A stretch of 16,638 nucleotides of DNA. Origin: RGIG426 sp045600765 (GTDB lineage: Bacteria; Bacillota; Clostridia; Oscillospirales; Acutalibacteraceae). Each line of letters begins with the position of its first letter. Within the stretch, counting starts at the first letter, position 1. The position numbers and the translations under genes are program-made. Where the stretch lies: NCBI GenBank assembly GCA_045600765.1, contig JAZRYM010000070.1, positions 1-16,638 of the forward strand, written 5' to 3'. This document shows positions 1 to 7,517 of the stretch, in pieces. The notes beneath the pieces are model-generated. The model was not told the DNA's origin and did not search any database. It saw only the letters and a list, made by a program, of their open reading frames with translations.

Positions 1-54
1 GGATTCGGCGATTTCAGCACTTACCAACTCCACGTGAATTCGGCCGAGTCGTAA
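1..54 (+). CDS. 3' end of an upstream gene of the pilus operon (partial)
   Basis: An open frame enters from the window edge and ends with TAA at 52-54, giving a 17-residue tail that finishes in NSAES. The ribosome binding site of the next gene, AAGGAGG at 53-59, overlaps this stop codon, as expected for a tightly packed operon and translational coupling. The fragment is too short to identify. Its position directly before a prepilin gene suggests another pilin or pilus-assembly protein, but that is inference from context only. Confidence 0.6.
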   Translation, partial: GFGDFSTYQLHVNSAES

Positions 55-66
55 GGAGGCAGACGG

Positions 67-729
67 ATGCGTGTTTTGAAAGCTATGGGCAAAAAACTAA
101 AATCCAAGCGCGGCTTTACACTTGTGGAAATGCTGACGGCGCTCGCTATCGTGGTAATGTTGTCACTTATGATGTCGGTGGGTGCGTCGGTGGGAACGGC
201 CGTGCAACGGGAGTCCACCTTTGTGGCGGAAAGCGATGTGCTGGCATCCACCATTAACACCGCACTCGGCGACGTGTTGCGGTATGCGAAAGTACGGGAA
301 GTTGTGCCGGCAGGGGAAGAAGGTGCTCCGAGCAATGAGCAACTTGAAGCCGAAAAAACGCTTTTGACCGACTCTGAGGGCACGAAAAAGCTCCTGATTG
401 ATACCGACGGATACGGTATCAGCGGCGGTGCGATTTGCTTAAACACCTACAACGGAAAAGGTCGGTTGGCGGTTTCCCAGTATGTGACGCAGTCAGAGGA
501 CGGGGATGTCTCAAAAACCATAACCGAGGAAAAAATCGCATATTTGGTTAGTCACGGCATTTATACAAATCTGGTTATTATGCAAGATGTCGCTCACCCG
601 TTTACGTTGAAATATGAAGTAGTCGGAACGAAGAAATATTTTTACGTACATTATTGGATTGCGGAAGCGAATGCCTCTGAGCCGATGACCAAAGAGGTGG
701 AGTCGTATTTCCGTGTAGCAAACGGATAA
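67..729 (+). CDS. Type IV prepilin-like protein (minor or pseudopilin)
   Basis: This is a 220-residue protein with a class III (prepilin) signal. A basic 16-residue leader ends in KRG16, followed by FTLVEMLTALAIVV. Cleavage is predicted between G16 and F17, with the conserved Glu at position 5 of the mature protein (E21) and a hydrophobic helix over about residues 17-39. The prepilin peptidase encoded at 4802 should process it. The rest is a soluble domain with no other motif I recognise. The start at 67 follows AAGGAGG (53-59) by 7 nt; a second ATG at 85 has no comparable site. Most major clostridial pilins are shorter, so the size and single copy here favour a minor pilin, although the main pilin could lie upstream of the window. 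The prepilin call is secure; its exact role in the fibre is inferred. Confidence 0.85.
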   Translation: MRVLKAMGKKLKSKRGFTLVEMLTALAIVVMLSLMMSVGASVGTAVQRESTFVAESDVLASTINTALGDVLRYAKVREVVPAGEEGAPSNEQLEAEKTLLTDSEGTKKLLIDTDGYGISGGAICLNTYNGKGRLAVSQYVTQSEDGDVSKTITEEKIAYLVSHGIYTNLVIMQDVAHPFTLKYEVVGTKKYFYVHYWIAEANASEPMTKEVESYFRVANG

Positions 730-766
730 AACATAAGAAAAACTAAGTTTTAGGGGGATTTTTTTC

Positions 767-2461
767 ATGGCTTACAAACGACTTGGTGACATGTTGCTGG
801 AAGACCGCAAAATCACAGAAGAGCAGTTGCGCCAAGCGCTGGAATTCCAAAAAGGAACAGGTCAGCGTCTCGGTAAAGTGCTTGTACAAGCGGGCATCCT
901 TACGGAAGAAGATTTGATTGACACGTTGAAAAACCAGTTGCACGTGGATTTCGTGGATCTTTCTAACGAGATGGCTAACCCCGCGCTTGCGGATTTGATT
1001 CCGAAAAAACTGGCACGTGAGCACTTGGTGGCGCCGGTGCGTGCGGTGGACGATGTGTTGTATTTGGCCATGGTTGACCCGCTCGATTTCGTGGCACTCG
1101 ATGAAGCCAAAGCCGCGACCCAGATGAAAATTGTTCCGCTCATTGCCACAAGCAGTGCGACCGAGCGGATGCTCATTAACCTCTACGGTGCGGACAACGC
1201 CAACCAGGCACTCGAAGAACTGCAAATGGAGGAGGGCGACACCCGCGCCGCCGACGGTGCGGTGAAGAGCCACCAAATTGACAGCGATGACGAAGAAGCG
1301 GCGCCGATTATCCGTCTTGTCAACTCCATTTTGGAACGTGCTGTCAACGAGAACGCGAGTGATATTCACATCGAACCGCGCGAGACGGAATTGACCGTTC
1401 GTCTGCGTACCGACGGTGTGCTTCGTCAGGTTTTGTCCATCCCGAAAAAATCCCAATCGGCGGTTATCTCCCGTATCAAGATTATCGGCTCGATGGATAT
1501 CGCCGAACGCCGTATCCCGCAGGACGGCCGTGCGAACATCAACACCCGCGGGCAGGATATCGACCTTCGTATTTCCACCCTGCCGACCATTTACGGCGAA
1601 AAGGTCGTTATTCGTTTGTTGCGTAAGAACACCGAGATGCTCACTCTTGAAGGTGTGGGCTTGACCGGTCAAAACTACGACAACGTGGTGAAACTGATTT
1701 CCAACAGCAACGGCGTTATTTTGATTGTGGGCCCGACCGGTTCCGGTAAATCGTCCACGATGACCGCCATTGTGTCTCGTTTGAACCAAGAAGAAGTCAA
1801 CCTTGTGACCTTGGAAGACCCGGTCGAGTATAACATCGACGGTGTCAACCAGGTGCAAATTAACGAAAAAACCGGTATGACCTTTGCAAGCGGTCTGCGT
1901 TCTATTTTGCGTCAGGACCCGGACGTCATCTCCGTCGGTGAAATTCGTGACGGCGAGACATCCGAAATCGCCATGCGTTCCGCTATCACCGGTCACTTGG
2001 TGATTTCGACCTTGCACACCAACGATGCGCCGTCCACCGTCGACCGTTTGATTGATATGGGCACGCCGCGCTTCCTTATTCACAGCGCAATGCGCGGTGT
2101 TATCTCGCAACGTCTGGTGCGTCGTATTTGCCCGCGTTGTAAAGAAGAATATATCCCGGACGATGAGGAACTGCTCAAGGCCGGCCTTACCCGCGAAGAG
2201 GCAAATCAGCACACCTTCTATCGCGGGAGAGGTTGCCCCGATTGCCACGAAAGCGGTTATCGCGGTCGTATCGCCGTGTTTGAGATTATGATGTTCTCCG
2301 CCAATGTCCAACGCGTGATTTCCGAAGGCGGCAGTCGTGGCGATTTGGACGTGGCTTTGGCACAGGACGGATTCCACACCTTGCGGGATGACTGCTTGCG
2401 TGTGGTGTATGACGGAACCTCGACGCTCGGCGAGCTTATCCGTACTGTCAACGCGAACTAA
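767..2461 (+). CDS. pilB: PilB, type IV pilus extension ATPase
   Basis: This 564-residue hexameric secretion ATPase powers pilus polymerisation at the cytoplasmic face. The N-terminus (residues 5-57) is a tandem MshEN/T2SSE_N motif, a known c-di-GMP-binding fold in this family. The second copy (R34-L35-G36 to Q57) matches the consensus spacing fully; the first (R5 to Q28) has R14-K15 where Gly plus an aliphatic residue is usual. The ATPase core has Walker A GPTGSGKS (322-329), an Asp box around LEDPVEY (about 349-355), and Walker B DPDVISVGE ending at E392 followed by IRD. The tetracysteine zinc site of PilB/GspE proteins is present (C455, C458, C490, C493). Length is typical of PilB. The ATG at 767 follows AGGGGGA (752-758) by 8 nt. 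It sits between the prepilin gene and pilT. GspE would be the alternative, but the pilT-pilC-pilD-pilM context makes PilB the better name. Confidence 0.96.
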   Translation: MAYKRLGDMLLEDRKITEEQLRQALEFQKGTGQRLGKVLVQAGILTEEDLIDTLKNQLHVDFVDLSNEMANPALADLIPKKLAREHLVAPVRAVDDVLYLAMVDPLDFVALDEAKAATQMKIVPLIATSSATERMLINLYGADNANQALEELQMEEGDTRAADGAVKSHQIDSDDEEAAPIIRLVNSILERAVNENASDIHIEPRETELTVRLRTDGVLRQVLSIPKKSQSAVISRIKIIGSMDIAERRIPQDGRANINTRGQDIDLRISTLPTIYGEKVVIRLLRKNTEMLTLEGVGLTGQNYDNVVKLISNSNGVILIVGPTGSGKSSTMTAIVSRLNQEEVNLVTLEDPVEYNIDGVNQVQINEKTGMTFASGLRSILRQDPDVISVGEIRDGETSEIAMRSAITGHLVISTLHTNDAPSTVDRLIDMGTPRFLIHSAMRGVISQRLVRRICPRCKEEYIPDDEELLKAGLTREEANQHTFYRGRGCPDCHESGYRGRIAVFEIMMFSANVQRVISEGGSRGDLDVALAQDGFHTLRDDCLRVVYDGTSTLGELIRTVNAN

Positions 2462-2467
2462 TAACAA

Positions 2468-2474
2468 AAAGGAG
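2468..2474 (+). promoter_or_regulatory. Ribosome binding site that decides the pilT start
   Basis: AAAGGAG lies only 2 nt before the first in-frame ATG (2477) but 8 nt before a second in-frame ATG (2483). Neighbouring genes use 7-9 nt spacing, so initiation at 2483 is preferred. The two starts differ by two residues (Met-Ala). Confidence 0.65.
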
Positions 2475-2482
2475 TTATGGCT

Positions 2483-3559
2483 ATGGTTACGATTGGTCAA
2501 ATTATGGACGCGGCGGTTCCGCTACGTGCATCGGATATTCACATCGCTCCCGGTGGCCCCGTGCGCATCCGTGTGGACGGCAAATTGGTGCCGATGAACG
2601 GCTATGTGATGAGCCACGAAGAAGTGGAAGCCATCTGTATCGAACTCTCGTCGGAGACAAAGTACGATACGATGCGTAAAATCGGTGAGGTGGACGAAGG
2701 TTGGTCGTATAAGGGCCGCCGTTGCCGTGTTCACTTGTTCCGCCGTCAGCACGAGCCGGCAGTAGCGCTTCGTTTGTTGAACGACAACATCCCGGATATG
2801 GAAGTGTTGCGCTTGCCGCCCGCTGTTCACAAATTTCCCGATTTGGAGCGCGGTATCGTTATCGTGACCGGTGAAACCGGTGCCGGTAAATCGACGACGC
2901 TCGCTTCCATCATCAACACCATCAACCACAACTATCCGAAACATATCGTGACGCTTGAAGACCCGATTGAGTACCTCTATGATGAGGATAAGTGCTACAT
3001 CAGTCAGCGCCAGATTGGTGTGGATACCGTCAGTTATGCCGAAGGACTTCGTGCTTCGCTTCGTGAAGACCCGGACGTTATCCTGATTGGTGAGATGCGT
3101 GACCCGGAAACGGTGGAAACCGCATTGACCGCGGCTGAAACGGGTCACTTGGTGTTCGGTACCTTGCACACCAACTCCTGCGCCGACTCCATTGACCGTC
3201 TTGTGGACGTGTTCCCCGAGGCGCGCCAAAACCAAATTCGTTTGCAGTTGTCCCAAACGCTGCAAGCGGTCGTCAGCCAGCAGCTGTTGCCGCACCTGAG
3301 CGGTAAAGGGCGCGTGGCGGCGGTGGAAGTGATGGTGGTCAACTCTGCTATCCGTAACTTGATTCGCGAGGCGAAAACGCCGCAAATCGCCAACACGATT
3401 GCGACCTCCGCTCACGAAGGCAGTGTGACGATGGACAACGCGCTGGCGCAACTTGCCCTCCGTAAACTGATTTCACACCAAGACGCCATTGGCGCCGCAA
3501 TAGACCGTGAGTATGTGAAAAAACAACTGATGACTCAAGGAAGGAGCATGGCGTTTTGA
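2483..3559 (+). CDS. pilT: PilT, type IV pilus retraction ATPase
   Basis: This 358-residue ATPase of the PilT family drives pilus disassembly and so twitching motility. Numbered from 2483, it has a PAS-like N-terminal domain with the ASDIHI motif, Walker A GETGAGKS (130-137), an Asp box LEDPIEY, Walker B DPDVILIGE followed by MRD, and the HLVFGTLHT His box. The C-terminal AIRNLIRE motif (289-296) is the diagnostic PilT signature needed for retraction and separates it from PilB. There is no MshEN domain and no tetracysteine site, as expected. Length fits the family (about 340-370). The start codon is chosen by spacing from AAAGGAG; ATG 2477 would add two residues. The stop at 3557-3559 overlaps the pilC start by 4 nt. 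A dedicated retraction motor argues against a simple competence pseudopilus. Confidence 0.96.
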   Translation: MVTIGQIMDAAVPLRASDIHIAPGGPVRIRVDGKLVPMNGYVMSHEEVEAICIELSSETKYDTMRKIGEVDEGWSYKGRRCRVHLFRRQHEPAVALRLLNDNIPDMEVLRLPPAVHKFPDLERGIVIVTGETGAGKSTTLASIINTINHNYPKHIVTLEDPIEYLYDEDKCYISQRQIGVDTVSYAEGLRASLREDPDVILIGEMRDPETVETALTAAETGHLVFGTLHTNSCADSIDRLVDVFPEARQNQIRLQLSQTLQAVVSQQLLPHLSGKGRVAAVEVMVVNSAIRNLIREAKTPQIANTIATSAHEGSVTMDNALAQLALRKLISHQDAIGAAIDREYVKKQLMTQGRSMAF

Positions 3560-4767
3560 CAACATTCAAGTATGAAGCGCAATCTGCCAGCGGCGGTACA
3601 TTAACCGGCGTCATTGAGGCGTATGACCGTCTGGATGCGATTGCAAAAATTCGTGAACAGGGTGGCGTGGTCACCAAGATTTCCGAGGCAAAGAAAAAAG
3701 AGGGCAGTTCGTTCCTCGGCCCGAAAAAAATCTCCGATAAAGAGCTGTCCCTTGTGTGCAGTCAGTTCGGTATCATTCTGTCTTCCGGTTTGCCGCTGGT
3801 GCGTACCATTGAACTGGTCGCCGGACAAACGGAAAACAAGGATTTGCGCCTGCTTTTGACCGACGTTGCGCACGACGTTGCCGCCGGACACTCGTTGTCC
3901 GACAGTTTCCAAGACCGCGGCGGCGCGACGCTTCCCGTCACCTTTATTGAGACGGTGCGCGCCGGTGAAAAATCCGGTAACTTGGAGCAGTCCTTTAAGC
4001 GGATGGAGACCTTCTATGAAAAATCCGCTAAAACCAAAGGTAAAGTGAAATCCGCTTTGACGTACCCGATTTTTGTCGGCGTGGTCGCGGTGGTCGTTAT
4101 CGTCATCATCATGGTGGTCGCGGTGCCGATGTTTAAGAGCACCTTTGAAAGCCAGGGCGGTGAGCTGCCGTTACCGACCAAATTGCTCATTGCAATGTCT
4201 GAGTTTATGACTCAGCACTTCATTTTGCTTGCGGGTATTATCGCCGCCATTATTTTGGTGTACCGTATTTTTGCCCGCACCGAAGTGGGAAAAGAGAAAC
4301 TGGCTATTTTCGCGCTCAATATGCCGGTGCTTGGTAAAGTGAACCGGATGAGCTGCGCGAGCCAGTTTGCGAACACGTTTGTCAATATGTTCTCCGCCGG
4401 TTTGACGGTGGTGGAGTCCATCAACGTCACCGGTAAGGTTATCGGCAACTATGTGGTCAGCCGCGCCGTGCTGGAAATGAACGCCGGCATCGAAGAAGGT
4501 CGCCGTCTGGGTGACTGTATGCGTGAAATCGACTATTTCCCCGACCTGCTGAAAGAAATGACCGCGGTCGGTGAGGAGACCGGTTCGCTCGAAACCACCC
4601 TCGGCATCACGGCGGACTATTACGACAACGAGGTGGACCTTGCTACCACCAAAGCTACGTCCCTTATCGAACCGATTATGATTGTGTTCCTTGCGGTGTT
4701 CGTGTGCTTCGTTCTGTTGTCTGTGTACCTGCCGATGTTCTCTATGTACGACAACACCGAGGCGTAA
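3556..4767 (+). CDS. pilC: PilC, inner-membrane platform protein of the type IV pilus
   Basis: This 403-residue polytopic protein is the rotor or platform on which PilB and PilT act. Two T2SF (GspF-type) domains are visible at about residues 66-190 and 269-392, each with the recurring motif GEKSGNL (137-143) or GEETGSL (339-345). Membrane helices are predicted at about 173-193, 221-239 and 373-395. Translation starts at a TTG (3556-3558) that overlaps the last bases of pilT. It is preceded by a GGAAGGAG site ending at 3546, giving 9 nt spacing. No ATG in this frame lies nearby upstream, and the first residues (TTFKYEAQS) match the usual PilC beginning. The overlap and rare start codon suggest translational coupling to pilT. 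Confidence 0.94.
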   Translation: MTTFKYEAQSASGGTLTGVIEAYDRLDAIAKIREQGGVVTKISEAKKKEGSSFLGPKKISDKELSLVCSQFGIILSSGLPLVRTIELVAGQTENKDLRLLLTDVAHDVAAGHSLSDSFQDRGGATLPVTFIETVRAGEKSGNLEQSFKRMETFYEKSAKTKGKVKSALTYPIFVGVVAVVVIVIIMVVAVPMFKSTFESQGGELPLPTKLLIAMSEFMTQHFILLAGIIAAIILVYRIFARTEVGKEKLAIFALNMPVLGKVNRMSCASQFANTFVNMFSAGLTVVESINVTGKVIGNYVVSRAVLEMNAGIEEGRRLGDCMREIDYFPDLLKEMTAVGEETGSLETTLGITADYYDNEVDLATTKATSLIEPIMIVFLAVFVCFVLLSVYLPMFSMYDNTEA

Positions 4768-4801
4768 AAAGAGCTTTGCCTACGATAAGGAGTGATGACG
4801 G

Positions 4802-5719
4802 GTGCTTCCCGTTTTTGAAACTTTCGGAAACTTAAATTACCTCAAAGCCGATACCGTGACATTTGTGTATATCCTGTGCGTGGTCGCTTTGTTCGGGCTG
4901 TGTATGGGCAGTTTTCTGAACTGTGTCGCGTGGCGCATCGTGCACGAAGAATCGGTGCTTTACGGGCGTTCCCATTGCGCGAAATGCAATCATCCGTTGG
5001 GATTTCTCGATTTGATTCCGGTGTTCAGCTATGTGTTTCTCGGCGGGAAATGCCGCTATTGCAAAGAGAAAATCGCGTTTCGGTATCTGCTTGCGGAACT
5101 GTTGTCCGCGGCGGTGTTCGTCTCTATCCTCGTCGGCTTCGGCTTTACGTTGCAGGCGCTGGAAGCGGCGTTTCTGGCGGCGATTCTCTTGTGCATCTCT
5201 TTCGCTGACTTGGAGGATTTCCTCGTACCCGATCGGCTGATTATTGCCGGTATTGCCGGACGGTTGGTCTTTGCAATCGTGTCGGGTATTTTGGAACATT
5301 CGTTGTGGAAAGACCTGCTTTGGACCGTGGTTGGCGGTCTTGCCGTGGCACTTCCGCTGTATATCTTGGTTATGATTGCCGACAAAGTGATGGACAAAGA
5401 GACGATGGGCGGCGGCGATATCAAGATGATGTTTATGATTGGCATGTATTTCCGTTGGCAATGCAATCTGTTTATTATGATTGTGGCGTGCGTGTTCGGT
5501 CTTATTTTCGGAATTATCAACAACGCGCGCGTGAAAGATGCCGAGCCGATTGAAGTGCCGGATGCTTCCGCTTCCACGGAAGAAATTTTGGCGGCACTTG
5601 AAGCCAAAGAGGAGCAAAAACTGATTCCGTTCGGACCGTCTATTGCGGCGGGAGCATGGGTGGCGATGTTCTTTGGGAGCATCGTCGTCGATTGGTACCA
5701 GGGATTGTTCAATTTTTAA
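4802..5719 (+). CDS. pilD: PilD, prepilin peptidase / N-methyltransferase (A24 family)
   Basis: This 305-residue membrane aspartic protease cleaves the leader from prepilins and, in family members with the zinc domain, N-methylates the new N-terminus. The N-terminal domain has GSFLNC (36-41) and two CxxC pairs (C59/C62 and C84/C87), so the methyltransferase-associated tetracysteine site is intact. The catalytic aspartates are D136, in ADLEDFLVPD, and D206, in GGGD (203-206). Multiple hydrophobic helices span the protein. A charged insertion of about 35 residues near 245-275 (DAEPIEVPDASAS onward, rich in Glu) precedes the final helix. The start is GTG at 4802, 9 nt after AAGGAG (4787-4792); an ATG at 4795 is in another frame. 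Its substrate is presumably the prepilin encoded at 67-729. Confidence 0.94.
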   Translation: MLPVFETFGNLNYLKADTVTFVYILCVVALFGLCMGSFLNCVAWRIVHEESVLYGRSHCAKCNHPLGFLDLIPVFSYVFLGGKCRYCKEKIAFRYLLAELLSAAVFVSILVGFGFTLQALEAAFLAAILLCISFADLEDFLVPDRLIIAGIAGRLVFAIVSGILEHSLWKDLLWTVVGGLAVALPLYILVMIADKVMDKETMGGGDIKMMFMIGMYFRWQCNLFIMIVACVFGLIFGIINNARVKDAEPIEVPDASASTEEILAALEAKEEQKLIPFGPSIAAGAWVAMFFGSIVVDWYQGLFNF

Positions 5720-5723
5720 CGCT

Positions 5724-5746
5724 TATCTCACCGTTTCGGTGCGATA
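5724..5746 (+). other. Short hairpin in the pilD-pilM gap
   Basis: In the 70-base gap, TATC-T-CACCG pairs with CGGTG-C-GATA around a TTT loop, giving 9 bp with one internal mismatch. No T-tract follows on the + strand, so a normal intrinsic terminator is unlikely. It could act in RNA processing or stability and so set the ratio of pilD to pilMNO message. This is weak evidence from base pairing alone. Confidence 0.35.
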
Positions 5747-5789
5747 GATACATTCAACAAAAAATTAGGGTTACAAGGGAGGAAACGGG

Positions 5790-6767
5790 ATGTTAGGGAT
5801 CGATATCGGAAATAACGAGATTAAGATCACAGCCCGCAAAGGTGACACCATTCGTATGGTGAGTGAAAAACTGCCGACCAACTTGGTCAAAGACGGCGTC
5901 GTGCAGTTGCAGGATGCAATGGCGGAGTTTATCCGCAATTTGCGCAGAAAATACAAATTGCCCGGCGGCGATTGTTCGCTGATTTTGCCGTCGTCGCAAG
6001 TGTTCTGCCGGCATATCCATTTTCCGGTTATGGAGGAGGAACGCTTGCGTATCAACTTGCCGTATGAGATGCGTGACTATCTTTCGGGTGAAAGTGATCG
6101 CTATTTCTACGACTATTTGGTAGACGACATCCCGAAAGATGAGTCCGGTGCGCCGATGGGAATTGAGACGACCGCCGCCGCGGTGCTCAAAACCACCATC
6201 GTCGAAAACTCGTTGATGATGCAAAATGCGGGACTCAAGTTGACGACGGCCATTCCGCAAGAGATGGCATACCGCAACTTGTTGATGCAAAACCCCGAGA
6301 TTGCCGAAACGCAAAACGAGTATTGCATCGTGGATATCGGGCATATGTCTACGCACGCCTATTTCTACAAAGGCACGCAACATGAGGCAACCAAACTGAT
6401 TGATGTGGGTTGCACCGCGATTGATATGGCGATTGCCGAAGCGATGGACGTGGACGTGTACGTGGCGAGCGCGTATAAAGAGACCAACCACAATGCGGCG
6501 CTTGACCAACCGCAATGCGAAGAGGTTTACAACCACATTGCTTTTGAGATTATGAAAGCTCTCAACTTCTACGGCTTTACGAGCAATGCGGAAAACGCAC
6601 AGCATATCTATTACGCCGGCGGCGGCAGTGAAATTCAGCCGCTTCTCCGCGTGATTACCGAAACAACGGGGCTTACCGCGCGCAGTGTCAACGACCTGCT
6701 CCCCGAGAAGTTCCAAAATTCGTTTGCCACCCGTTGCGCTTTGTCGCTGGGTGCCACGTTGCAGTAA
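5790..6767 (+). CDS. pilM: PilM, actin-like type IV pilus assembly protein
   Basis: This 325-residue cytoplasmic protein has the actin/FtsA fold expected for PilM, which binds ATP and the N-terminal tail of PilN and links the motor to the alignment complex. Visible motifs are phosphate-1 GIDIGNNEIKI starting at residue 3, phosphate-2 CIVDIGHMSTHAYF starting at 179, and the adenosine motif YYAGGGSEIQP with GGG at 277-279. No membrane helix is present. The ATG follows AAGGGAGG (5775-5782) by 7 nt. The gene is slightly separated from pilD (70 nt) but starts the pilM-pilN-pilO block, whose order is conserved in type IV pilus loci. Length is a little shorter than the roughly 350 residues usual for PilM. 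Confidence 0.9.
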   Translation: MLGIDIGNNEIKITARKGDTIRMVSEKLPTNLVKDGVVQLQDAMAEFIRNLRRKYKLPGGDCSLILPSSQVFCRHIHFPVMEEERLRINLPYEMRDYLSGESDRYFYDYLVDDIPKDESGAPMGIETTAAAVLKTTIVENSLMMQNAGLKLTTAIPQEMAYRNLLMQNPEIAETQNEYCIVDIGHMSTHAYFYKGTQHEATKLIDVGCTAIDMAIAEAMDVDVYVASAYKETNHNAALDQPQCEEVYNHIAFEIMKALNFYGFTSNAENAQHIYYAGGGSEIQPLLRVITETTGLTARSVNDLLPEKFQNSFATRCALSLGATLQ

Positions 6768-6782
6768 GGAGGGGAGTTTGGA

Positions 6783-7517
6783 ATGGCGAAAAAAGAGAAA
6801 AATGTCAATGAAGCCGCCGATGCCGAGAAAGGCGGAGGGAAAGGCTTAAATATGGAAGTCAATCTGGACTTTTTGAAAGACATTGGTAAGAAAAAGGCAG
6901 GTTCCGGGCTTCCGAGCAAAAAGACCATGAACTTGGTCATTTTGGAAAAAGGCGAAAATTCCAAAACGACGGACATCGTGCTCATCGTGTTGCTCGTTGT
7001 CATTTTGCTGGTGTTTGCCAAGTTTGGTGTGCTTGACCAATACAACAAGAAAAAAGCCGCCGAAGAAGAATATACCGCCGCGCAAATGGAACTGGAACAG
7101 AACCAACAACTGCTCACCCGTTACGAAGCGCTCTTTGAAAAGTTCAGTCACTATTTCAAGGCGTTCTTAACCGACGAGGAGCTGCAACTGGTTGACCGTA
7201 TCGACCTCATTGATTTGCTGGATGAACACCTCTTCAACGTGGCGGAGATGCAGAGCATCAACATCACGGGCAATACCATCGGCATCAGCTTCTATGATGT
7301 AACGCTTGAACAAGTTGGTCAGTTGGCACAAGATTTGAGCGATAATGAGTTTGTGACCAACGTCGATTTGCAGACCGCTTCGACCAACAAAGATAAAGAG
7401 GGTAACACGATGACCGGCACCAATAAAGTGCTGACCGCGACCATTACTCTCCAGGTGGAAATTCCTGAGGAGAACGAAGCAGAAGATGCATCCGCGGAGG
7501 AGGTGAGCGCACAATGA
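6783..7517 (+). CDS. pilN: PilN-like pilus alignment protein with long cytoplasmic tail
   Basis: This 244-residue bitopic protein lies where pilN belongs, between pilM and pilO. It has a long charged cytoplasmic segment (about residues 1-63), one membrane helix (about 65-79, rich in Val/Leu/Ile), and an outer region that starts with a probable coiled coil (about 85-120, Lys/Glu/Gln-rich) followed by a small alpha/beta domain, then an acidic C-terminus. Typical PilN has a short tail bearing INLLP that binds PilM. Here that exact motif is absent, but VNLDFL (26-31) and MNLVIL (49-54) resemble it. RBS AAGGAGGGG (6766-6774) overlaps the pilM stop and lies 8 nt before the ATG. The name rests on topology and gene order more than on sequence. 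Confidence 0.78.
   Translation: MAKKEKNVNEAADAEKGGGKGLNMEVNLDFLKDIGKKKAGSGLPSKKTMNLVILEKGENSKTTDIVLIVLLVVILLVFAKFGVLDQYNKKKAAEEEYTAAQMELEQNQQLLTRYEALFEKFSHYFKAFLTDEELQLVDRIDLIDLLDEHLFNVAEMQSINITGNTIGISFYDVTLEQVGQLAQDLSDNEFVTNVDLQTASTNKDKEGNTMTGTNKVLTATITLQVEIPEENEAEDASAEEVSAQ

Noticed and set aside
743..2500. Open frame of 585 codons on the minus strand opposite pilB
   Set aside because: It mirrors pilB exactly and results from the near absence in pilB of codons whose complement is a stop. Its translation is His/Asn/Arg-rich with no recognisable domain, whereas the + strand encodes a full PilB.
2522..3451. Open frame of 309 codons on the minus strand opposite pilT
   Set aside because: It is the same antisense codon-bias effect, covered entirely by a clear pilT.
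5724..5746. Intrinsic terminator splitting the pilus operon
   Set aside because: The stem is short with a mismatch and no T-tract follows, so only a possible processing or stability role is kept.
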